A DNA stretch of 26,876 nt, from assembly GCA_001412365.1 (NCBI GenBank), contig LKUE01000363.1:1-26876 (forward strand), read 5' to 3'. The position numbers and the translations under genes are program-made. Positions within the stretch are counted from its first letter, which is position 1, and every line of letters starts with the position of its first letter. This document shows, one piece after another, positions 20,290 through 26,876 of this stretch. The stretch comes from Desulfuromonas sp. SDB (GTDB lineage: Bacteria; SDB-A). Below the pieces are notes generated by a model. It saw nothing but the letters and a program-made list of their open reading frames with translations. It was not told the DNA's origin and ran no database searches.

Positions 20290-20889
20290 TTATCTGATTT
20301 TTTTTATTCTATTAATTTCCGCTTTAGTCATTTCAGAATTAGCCTGATTTTGAGAGATGAACTGTTGAGGTGAAAGTAAATTCTTGTTTTCCGGAGAGCC
20401 AAATAAATATTCCTGAGGGCAGGAATGTTTAACTTGGGTGAATTTTTCCATGAGGAGGGTAAACAGCTTAAAACTGTCATTCTTGGGCAGACAGAAACGG
20501 ACTGAATAACCTTCCCGGTGACTTATAAACAGATGATAGAATGGTTTTAACAATCTACGAGCAGAGATGCCTTCAGCTCCCGCCCCTTGGGGCAAAATTT
20601 TTACCAGATAAATTTTATCAATTCCCATTCCTGAATTTATCGCTTTTATAATGACCTGCTTGTCTTTGTTTTCCCGGTACATCAACCAAATCAAGGCGAT
20701 CATGAGTAAAGTCATAATTATTCCCATTGAAAAAAACAAAGGACCGTTGTTTCCCCCCAGGATAATTCCCAAAATTGAAAAACCCGGTCCCACTAAAATT
20801 CCACATATCAATCCGAAGATAAATAATCCGGTTCTAATGTTTAAACCTCTGTACAATAATTTCTTAATGATTTTGTCTTGATCTTTCAT
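20290..20889 (-). CDS. Small membrane protein of unknown function
   Basis: A 199-residue protein with two hydrophobic segments (about residues 17-45 and 50-70) separated by a short GGNNGP turn, then a soluble C-terminal domain of about 125 residues (IKAINSGMGIDKIYLVKIL, KPFYHLFISHREGYSVRFCL) with a basic end. No known domain recognised. It lies 7 bp downstream of the hybrid histidine kinase stop in the same direction, so it is probably cotranscribed and may act with it, but that is only context. Confidence 0.65.
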   Translation of the reverse strand: MKDQDKIIKKLLYRGLNIRTGLFIFGLICGILVGPGFSILGIILGGNNGPLFFSMGIIMTLLMIALIWLMYRENKDKQVIIKAINSGMGIDKIYLVKILPQGAGAEGISARRLLKPFYHLFISHREGYSVRFCLPKNDSFKLFTLLMEKFTQVKHSCPQEYLFGSPENKNLLSPQQFISQNQANSEMTKAEINRIKKIR

Positions 20890-20896
20890 AATAAAC

Positions 20897-23800
20897 TTAT
20901 GTTTTATTGGGATTTAGCGATTCTCCTACTACCTTGCTTAAGGTTTCCAGCCGGTAAGGTTTTTCAATGCGGGAGATAAATCCGTAATCATTAAAATTGG
21001 CAATGGTGGGATCATCTGAATAACCGCTGGAGACAATTCCCTTTGCTTCTGGATGAATTTTCATAATTTCTTCCATAGTCTTTTTGCCCCCCATCCCCCC
21101 GGGAATGGTGATATCCAGAATTACCAAATCGTAGATGTTTTTCTCATCTATTGATTTCTGATATAATTCCACTGCCTGTTTTCCTTCTTTAGCTCCATCT
21201 ACCTCGTAACCTAAGTATTTAAGCATTTTACCTACACTTTTCCTGATCATCTCATCATCATCCATCAGCAAGATTCTTCCCTTGCCGAAAACCAAACTGT
21301 GTTTTTTTGCCTTAGCCTGTTCGGCTTTCTTTGCTGCAGGAATGTATATTTGGAAAACACTTCCTTTACCCGGTTCCGAGTATACCGATAGGTGACCATT
21401 GTGGTTCTTGATAATTTTAAAGGAAATAGCCAAACCTAACCCGCTTCCCTTTTGTTTGGTGGTGTAAAAGGGATCAAATAACCTGTTCAGATGCTTCTGA
21501 TGAATTCCTACTCCTTCATCAATAACTGAAATTTTTACATAATTACCCGGCTTCAAGGGAAGACTGGATTGATTAATCCTAACATTTTCCGCGGAAATAT
21601 TAATTTTACCTCCATCGGGCATGGCTTGATCTGCGTTTAGCACCAGATTATTGATAACTTGGCTTATCTGGCCTGGATCCACTTCCACTGCGGAAATTTG
21701 GTCAGGAATATCAAATTCACAAATGGAATTAGAACCGGACAGAATGAAACTGGCGGTTTCCGTAATGATATTTTTTATGGAAGTTATCTCCTTCACCGGA
21801 GTTCCTCCTTTGGAGAATATCAATAACTGGGAGGTTAAATCTTTGGCTCTCATTATTCCCTGTTCAGCGTTAGTTAAATATTCGGTTACAATCTTATTTT
21901 TATCCGAGCTGATTTTAGCCAGAGAAACATTATTTAAAATTCCCGCCAGAAGATTATTGAAATCATGAGCAATTCCTCCTGCCAGTAAACCAATTGAATC
22001 CATTTTATCCAGCTTGTACAGTTCCTGATCCAATTTTCTTTTTTCAGTAATGTCCCTGAACACCAATACTACTCCGATTATATTTCCCTGTTTGTCTTTA
22101 ATCGGTGCAGCGCTGTCGGTAATTATTCTTTCCTGATTATTTCTGGATATCAACAAAGTAGTTGAAGGGAGTGTGTATAAATTGCCCGTGGAAACTGCTT
22201 TTAATACTGGGTTGTCCACGGGTTCCCGGGATTGGCTGTCAAAAATGTGAAAGACCTCGCTAACCGGCAATCCTATACTTTCCTTCTCTGACCAACCGGT
22301 CAATTCTTCCGCTTTGGAATTTTGCATGACGATACTTCCCTCAGTATCGGTGACAATTACTCCGTCTCCTATAGATCTTAAAGTAACTGCCAGCCTTTCC
22401 TTTTCCGATATCAAATTTAATTCAGCTTTTTTCCAATCGGTTATATCCAACATCATCCCTTTAATATTCTTGCCTTCCAAGTATGCATTGATCATAACTT
22501 TTTTGGTCTTACCATTCATAGTGGTTAGATCTAATTCGTAATTTTCAATTTTTGAATATTTTGTTAAATGCTCGATAAATGGAATTCTATCTTCTGGATT
22601 AGCATAAATGTCGGATACATTAATATCCATCAACTGACCTGAATTATTGTATTCCAATATATTGACCATTGCTTTGTTTACAAAAACAAAATCACCGTCC
22701 AGATTGGTTATGTATACTCCCACCAGGGCTGCATCTACCAGATTCCTGTACTTCTGTTCGGATTCTTCCAGCTTCAGCTGGGTTTGTTTCCTCTGTTCGG
22801 TTTGGTAAGCTAATAAGATAATATCCCCTATGGAATGAAAGAAGTTGTGGTCATGGTGTGTCCACAGTTGATCTGGTTTGTTTGATTCTATGCTGAGTAC
22901 TCCAATTATTTTATCGTGTACTCTTAAACTTATATCTAATTTGGTTTTAACCTCAGTTAAATCGAAATATGTTTTTAGGGAATTTTGTCTTTTCTCTTCT
23001 AAATGATTGGCAAAATTATAAAGTAACCGGTTATCCATAATTTCCCTGAAGTAATCGGGATAATCATCTGCGCTAAAAATTACAGACTTTGATGAATTCA
23101 CTGTGGTCTGGCAATAAATCATTTTTGGCTCAAGCTTCTGATAATCATTGCTGAAAAACCACAATCCTGCTTTATCCACATCACAAGTTTGGCAAATACT
23201 CTGCAGAATTAGTTCATAATAATGATCTACTTCTGAAAATTTGGTTTTTATCAATCTGAACAAAACATCCTGTTTTTTTTCCTCGTAAAGTTTTTGTCTT
23301 TGATCTTCAATTTCTTTTAACTTGTTCTCTGTAATTTCATTGGTAAGTATTACTACTCTATCCACTTCCCCTTTTTCATCGGTTATTGAATAAAAATGCT
23401 GGGAAACCCATATTGATTCTTTGGTTCTCCTGGTTTCCGGCACAAATACTTCAGGAAGGTAAAGTGATCCCCCCTCCGTATATATTTTCTTGACATCAGA
23501 TTTTAAACCGGTCAGATATAAATCCCGTTTATCAAAAGAAAATGTCTCTCTTTTTCTTTGGTCTTCTAGTATATCTTCATCCTCCATTCTCCAGATGTTT
23601 TTCCATTTCTTGTTGTAGTAAAGTAGTTGACCGGTTTTATCCCTTACCGAAATTCCCAGAGGAGAATTCTCGATTATCGCTCTATTCATCTGTTCGTTTA
23701 AGGCAAGATTCCTGGTGGAATTTTTAAAATTGTCAATTAATATATTAATAGTGTTAGCCAGGGAAGAAATATTATCCTCTCCGGGCAGAGTTATCTTTTC

Positions 23801-24034
23801 GCTGAAATTATCACTGGAGGCAATATTCTGGGTTGATTTCAATAATTCTTCAATCCTATCTTGATAAGTGGTGGTAATGGTAAGGGGATAAAACCAAGAT
23901 AAAATTATCACAGCGGCAAAAAATAGCAGTATTATAATTTTAACAATGACACTGATCGGCAAAAATATACTGATTAATGCAAGTAGAAATAATATAGAAA
24001 TGATAAGATACTTAAATATTATTTGTTTATTCAT
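20897..24034 (-). CDS. Hybrid sensor histidine kinase (PAS-GAF-PAS-PAS-HisKA-HATPase-REC)
   Basis: About 1045 residues. Two membrane segments (roughly 7-26 and 30-50) are followed by a HAMP-like stretch, a PAS (about 120-245), a GAF (260-420; GVLSIES motif), two more PAS domains (430-545 and 550-675), HisKA with GGIAHDFNNLLAGIL (phospho-His about residue 690), a HATPase with NLVLNADQAMPDGG, DEGVGI and GSGLGLAI, and a C-terminal receiver with ILLMDDDE, VILDITIPGG and a late Lys (EKPYR). The HDFNNLL type box is typical of kinases that pass phosphate internally. ATG 24034 is preferred to TTG 24040; no strong ribosome site precedes either. No response regulator with DNA-binding output is adjacent, so the final target is unknown. 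The short membrane-protein gene downstream is 7 bp away. Confidence 0.93.
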   Translation of the reverse strand: MNKQIIFKYLIISILFLLALISIFLPISVIVKIIILLFFAAVIILSWFYPLTITTTYQDRIEELLKSTQNIASSDNFSEKITLPGEDNISSLANTINILIDNFKNSTRNLALNEQMNRAIIENSPLGISVRDKTGQLLYYNKKWKNIWRMEDEDILEDQRKRETFSFDKRDLYLTGLKSDVKKIYTEGGSLYLPEVFVPETRRTKESIWVSQHFYSITDEKGEVDRVVILTNEITENKLKEIEDQRQKLYEEKKQDVLFRLIKTKFSEVDHYYELILQSICQTCDVDKAGLWFFSNDYQKLEPKMIYCQTTVNSSKSVIFSADDYPDYFREIMDNRLLYNFANHLEEKRQNSLKTYFDLTEVKTKLDISLRVHDKIIGVLSIESNKPDQLWTHHDHNFFHSIGDIILLAYQTEQRKQTQLKLEESEQKYRNLVDAALVGVYITNLDGDFVFVNKAMVNILEYNNSGQLMDINVSDIYANPEDRIPFIEHLTKYSKIENYELDLTTMNGKTKKVMINAYLEGKNIKGMMLDITDWKKAELNLISEKERLAVTLRSIGDGVIVTDTEGSIVMQNSKAEELTGWSEKESIGLPVSEVFHIFDSQSREPVDNPVLKAVSTGNLYTLPSTTLLISRNNQERIITDSAAPIKDKQGNIIGVVLVFRDITEKRKLDQELYKLDKMDSIGLLAGGIAHDFNNLLAGILNNVSLAKISSDKNKIVTEYLTNAEQGIMRAKDLTSQLLIFSKGGTPVKEITSIKNIITETASFILSGSNSICEFDIPDQISAVEVDPGQISQVINNLVLNADQAMPDGGKINISAENVRINQSSLPLKPGNYVKISVIDEGVGIHQKHLNRLFDPFYTTKQKGSGLGLAISFKIIKNHNGHLSVYSEPGKGSVFQIYIPAAKKAEQAKAKKHSLVFGKGRILLMDDDEMIRKSVGKMLKYLGYEVDGAKEGKQAVELYQKSIDEKNIYDLVILDITIPGGMGGKKTMEEIMKIHPEAKGIVSSGYSDDPTIANFNDYGFISRIEKPYRLETLSKVVGESLNPNKT

Positions 24035-24119
24035 GATCAATAATTATATATTTAATATTAATAATAACACAAATTCTATATAGATTTAATTTTAAAGCAT
24101 GGATATGATCTAGGATAAC

Positions 24120-25121
24120 ATGAATGGTATAAACCGGCATTCTGAATACAAGTCCAGGATAAACAGGGTAATTGACTATATTGACAGTAATATTGACAAA
24201 TACATGACATTAAATGAATTGGCTAATATTGCTAATTTTTCTCCTTACCATTTTCACCGGATTTTTAAAGCAATAGTCGGAGAGACTATTAATAATTTCA
24301 TTCAGAGGGTCAGGATTGAAAGGGCAGCGATGATGTTGGTGTCCAATCCCAAAAAATCAATTACTGAAATTGCTTTTGATACAGGTTTTTCCAGTTCAGC
24401 ATCTTTTGCCAGGGCATTTAAAGAATATTTTAAAATGAGCGCCAGTCAGTGGAGGAATGGCGGTTATAGGAAATATAGCAATTTAAATCAAACAGTTAGC
24501 AAGAACGGTAAAAAAGATAGCAATCAGGGGAAAGAATATCCTCGCTCCTCATGCTATGATCTTAATGCTGCAGCAAATACAAGAAGCAAGGAAGATCAAT
24601 TGAACAAGAGGAGTGATGAAATGAAAAACGAAGTTAAAGCAAAAGTTGAAGTTAGAAAATTCCCTGAAATGACGGTTGCCTACATCAGGCATATTGGTCC
24701 TTATCAGGGAGATGTGAGGTTATTTGAACGGTTGTGGAATAAACTGATGAAGTGGGCTGGTCCCCGGGAGCTTTTAAGTCAAAAAGATTTAAAATGTTTA
24801 TGTTTATATCATGATGATCCTAATATAACTGAACAGGACAAATTAAGGGTAAGTGTTTGTATCTCTGTGCCTGAAAATACTTCGGTGGATGGGGAAATTG
24901 GAAAGATGAAAGTGGAGGGGGGAAAGTATGCGGCAGGATATTTTGAAATTGATCCTGATCAGTATCAGCAGGCTTGGGATTATATGTTTGGTCAATGGCT
25001 TCCCCCCAGCGGGTATCAGCCTGATGACCGGGCTTGTTTTGAGATGTTTTTAAATAATCCTGAGGAACATCCCCAGCACAAGCATCAAGTTGAGATTTGT
25101 ATTCCAGTAAAACCGTTGTAA
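24120..25121 (+). CDS. AraC-type regulator with GyrI-like effector domain
   Basis: A 333-residue protein. Residues about 10-105 are an AraC DNA-binding domain with two helix-turn-helix motifs (LNELANIANFSPYHFHRIFK and the later ITEIAFDTGFSSSASFARAFKEYF). After a polar linker, residues from about 175 are GyrI/SbmC-like: VEVRKFPEMTVAYIRHIGPY, KMKVEGGKYAAGYFEI, WLPPSGYQPDDRACFEMFLNNP and HQVEICIPVKPL. This pairing occurs in regulators of the Rob/SoxS style that sense small lipophilic compounds. The target promoter is not visible in the window. The gene is read divergently from the histidine kinase and ends at a terminator hairpin. Confidence 0.9.
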   Translation: MNGINRHSEYKSRINRVIDYIDSNIDKYMTLNELANIANFSPYHFHRIFKAIVGETINNFIQRVRIERAAMMLVSNPKKSITEIAFDTGFSSSASFARAFKEYFKMSASQWRNGGYRKYSNLNQTVSKNGKKDSNQGKEYPRSSCYDLNAAANTRSKEDQLNKRSDEMKNEVKAKVEVRKFPEMTVAYIRHIGPYQGDVRLFERLWNKLMKWAGPRELLSQKDLKCLCLYHDDPNITEQDKLRVSVCISVPENTSVDGEIGKMKVEGGKYAAGYFEIDPDQYQQAWDYMFGQWLPPSGYQPDDRACFEMFLNNPEEHPQHKHQVEICIPVKPL

Positions 25122-25127
25122 CTTATC

Positions 25128-25161
25128 ACCGGGGTTGCCTTTTAGGCAACTCCGGTATTTT
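25128..25161 (+). terminator. Terminator after the AraC-GyrI gene
   Basis: ACCGGGGTTGCC (25128-25139) pairs with GGCAACTCCGGT (25145-25156) around TTTTA, with one G-T pair, followed by ATTTTT. It lies between the regulator stop (25121) and the phosphoribosyltransferase start (25171), so the latter needs its own promoter or readthrough. Confidence 0.85.
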
Positions 25162-25170
25162 TAAATTTTT

Positions 25171-25842
25171 ATGAAAACTCTTACTATAAACAACCAGCAG
25201 ACTTATTTTGCAATCCGCAGTTTCTTTTCCAGCAGGAATATCAACCACTATGTTATTGATAAATATCATCTGGAAAAAAAATTGATTATCAAACAGAGTT
25301 TGTTAGCTGATCAACAACAGCAACAATTTTTGTTGCATTTGAAGTATCATAAATTTTTCCGGTGGCTGGAGTCAGGTCTGGAAGATGTGGTTTTTTGGGA
25401 AAGACCGGAACTGTATCCTGCTTTAGTAGCGGATTTTAAAAATTTAACCGCGGATTTAAAATTTCACTACATCGCCCCTATTGAAGCAAGAGGATTTATA
25501 TTGGGAGGAATATTTGCGGGAGAACTGAACCTCCCTCAGTATTTAATCAGAAAATACAAACCCTGGTTTGATAACTTCCCCGGAGAAAATGTAGAATTTA
25601 TCAACTGGAGAAAAGAAAAAGAAAAATTGTTTGTTTTTGATAAAAAGCTGGCTGGCAGTAGTGTATTGATTGTAGATGATCTGCTGGATACTGGTAATTC
25701 TCTAACTGCTTCCGTAAAAGCCCTTGAAAAAGTGGGGATGGAAATAAGCGGTGCTTTCTATCTGGCAGATGCCCGGGTTGATGATCAGGAGGATAACTTC
25801 AATTTTCCAATTCTAAGCCTGGTTAAAACTAGTGCAGTTTAA
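25171..25842 (+). CDS. Phosphoribosyltransferase-family protein (APRT-like)
   Basis: A 223-residue protein. The phosphoribosyl-pyrophosphate loop VLIVDDLLDTGNSLTA (about residues 165-180) is clear, with the two acidic residues followed by the TG-type phosphate loop. Upstream, IAPIEARGFILGGIFAGELN matches the GxEARGF element of adenine phosphoribosyltransferases. The N-terminal 75 residues are unusual for the family (long, with QQQQQFLLHLKYHKFFRWLE), so purine salvage is the best guess but the base is not certain. It is read convergently with the nuclease gene; their stop codons overlap by four bases (25839-25842). Confidence 0.8.
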   Translation: MKTLTINNQQTYFAIRSFFSSRNINHYVIDKYHLEKKLIIKQSLLADQQQQQFLLHLKYHKFFRWLESGLEDVVFWERPELYPALVADFKNLTADLKFHYIAPIEARGFILGGIFAGELNLPQYLIRKYKPWFDNFPGENVEFINWRKEKEKLFVFDKKLAGSSVLIVDDLLDTGNSLTASVKALEKVGMEISGAFYLADARVDDQEDNFNFPILSLVKTSAV

Positions 25843-26876
25843 TTTTGATGATGAGGGGGCAGGAGGGAGTAGGGATACTGGATATTTATTATCATTGATT
25901 TTGGCAGAACTGATTTTAATTTTTTTAGGTTAATTGATTTGTACATTTCCGGATTGGTAATTTTAATTTTTACCAATGCGGAAGGAGAAAAAGTTTTACA
26001 TTTTTTGATAATTACCTGATTTAGATTATTTGATTTACTGTCCCCACTGTTGATGGAGATAATTTCCATAGGTCTGGTTTTTAAAACTATGAAATTTAAA
26101 CTGTCCAGCTCCCATTTTACTCTTTTACTAAATTCAATTAGATAAAAACCTTTAGGTTCGTCTTTTTCCGAAAATGAAGTTCTTTCAGTAGATCCGGAAA
26201 ATATTATAGGTATATTTTTTGTGTCGCTATTTTTCCACAGTACCTGGCGCCGGTGAATATGTCCGCATAAAATGGCTTGGAAATTGGAGGGAAGATCATC
26301 CTTCTTAATTACTTCTTCCCCTGTTCTAAATTTGTAATTTTTTGGCCCGATGGTTGCTCCTTCCACAATGTGATGCATGCACAGCAAATTAAGCTGCGAT
26401 TTTAACCACAGGGGTTTTATCTTGTTAATTATCTCAGGAAATTTACTCCGGATATTTTTTTGATAGGGAAATCCAGTTAAAGCTATGTCCGGAGGACTTG
26501 AGTTGTCATTTAAATGAATCTGGAATGTTTTGAGAGTTTTGAATATATTCAAGTGTGGATTTTCAAAAAAAATTGAAGGGGGAAGAATTGATCGTTCATG
26601 GTTACCCGGAACTATAAATAAAGGTATCCTGTGTTTGGAAAATTCAATCAATCTTTTATAAACCTGGTCAATAATTACAGGGGGAATTTTCGACCGGTAG
26701 AAAAGATCTCCGCCGTGGATAAGACAGTTTACTCTTTGGCTTACTGCAAATTCCAGGATATATTGAAAATTTCTAAAGAAATCCTCTCCTCTAAATGTCT
26801 GTTTAGTGGTTTTTCTTAAGGGATAATCAAAACCTAGATGGGTATCCGAGAAAAAAAGTATTCTTACTTTAGATTT
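25839..26876 (-). CDS. SbcD/Mre11-like metallophosphoesterase (5' end outside window)
   Basis: The frame runs open from the right edge to TAA at 25839, at least 345 residues. It carries the calcineurin-fold phosphoesterase motifs of Mre11/SbcD in order: FFSDTHLGFD, HGGDLFY, IVPGNHERS, LLCMHHIVEG and LCGHIHRRQV, the metal-binding Asp, His and Asn residues all present. Mre11-type proteins cut DNA ends and hairpins with an SbcC/Rad50 partner; no partner gene is visible and would have to lie beyond the edge. The start codon is outside the window. The last 60 or so residues are less conserved and Lys-rich. Function as a DNA-repair nuclease is by family; a stand-alone phosphoesterase is an alternative. 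Confidence 0.88.
   Translation of the reverse strand, partial: KSKVRILFFSDTHLGFDYPLRKTTKQTFRGEDFFRNFQYILEFAVSQRVNCLIHGGDLFYRSKIPPVIIDQVYKRLIEFSKHRIPLFIVPGNHERSILPPSIFFENPHLNIFKTLKTFQIHLNDNSSPPDIALTGFPYQKNIRSKFPEIINKIKPLWLKSQLNLLCMHHIVEGATIGPKNYKFRTGEEVIKKDDLPSNFQAILCGHIHRRQVLWKNSDTKNIPIIFSGSTERTSFSEKDEPKGFYLIEFSKRVKWELDSLNFIVLKTRPMEIISINSGDSKSNNLNQVIIKKCKTFSPSALVKIKITNPEMYKSINLKKLKSVLPKSMIINIQYPYSLLPPHHQN

Noticed and set aside
20897-24040. TTG start at 24040 for the histidine kinase
   Set aside because: ATG 24034 is two codons inside, and neither start has a ribosome site to favour TTG.

Overview
The window has two parts. The left part (1-5824) is a run of mobile integron gene cassettes. 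The right part (about 5830-26876) looks like ordinary chromosome of an AT-rich bacterium. The chromosomal genes suggest, by inference only, a member of the Fibrobacteres-Chlorobi-Bacteroidetes group or a related uncultured anaerobic phylum. The clues are a secreted protein with two DUF1566-type domains and a tail resembling a type IX secretion sorting domain, a cysteine desulfurase-SelD fusion, two exported serpins, and a long PAS/GAF hybrid histidine kinase. No rRNA or tRNA gene was seen to settle the taxonomy.

Left part: seven cassettes, all genes on the + strand, each ended by an attC-like site. Cassette 1 holds a BrnT toxin relic with two nonsense codons and its intact BrnA-like antitoxin, and is cut at its 5' side by what looks like the end of an insertion sequence. 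Cassette 2 is a MazE/MazF pair, cassette 3 a CPBP membrane protease, cassette 4 a helix-hairpin-helix protein, cassette 5 a second BrnT/CopG-type pair, cassette 6 an aminoglycoside-phosphotransferase-fold kinase, and cassette 7 an NYN/PIN nuclease behind a short structured leader RNA with its own promoter and terminator. The cassette limits are supported by the reverse complementarity between the first bases of a cassette and the left box of its own attC, perfect for cassettes 5 and 7. No integrase gene is in the window; with this orientation it should lie to the left, if present.

Middle (5830-9345): a NIF3/YqfO-like domain protein, two isoprenylcysteine-methyltransferase-type membrane proteins, an M16 peptidase-like protein with an irregular 5' end, and an unknown protein with a carboxypeptidase-regulatory-like domain, all on the + strand and closely spaced.

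Right part: the exported DUF1566 protein, the NifS-SelD fusion (selenophosphate supply) with a CPBP protease just behind it, a small Cys-rich protein on the - strand, an aminotransferase plus radical SAM pair, two serpins in tandem, and, convergent with them, a two-domain exported rhodanese. A hybrid histidine kinase with a small membrane protein follows on the - strand. The window ends with an AraC-GyrI type regulator, a phosphoribosyltransferase, and the 3' part of an SbcD/Mre11-like nuclease that runs off the right edge.

The most interesting element is cassette 7: a promoter, a two-hairpin RNA of about 50 nt ending in a terminator, then an NYN ribonuclease whose ribosome binding site lies inside the terminator stem. 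The layout resembles RNA-controlled toxin systems but has no repeat array.
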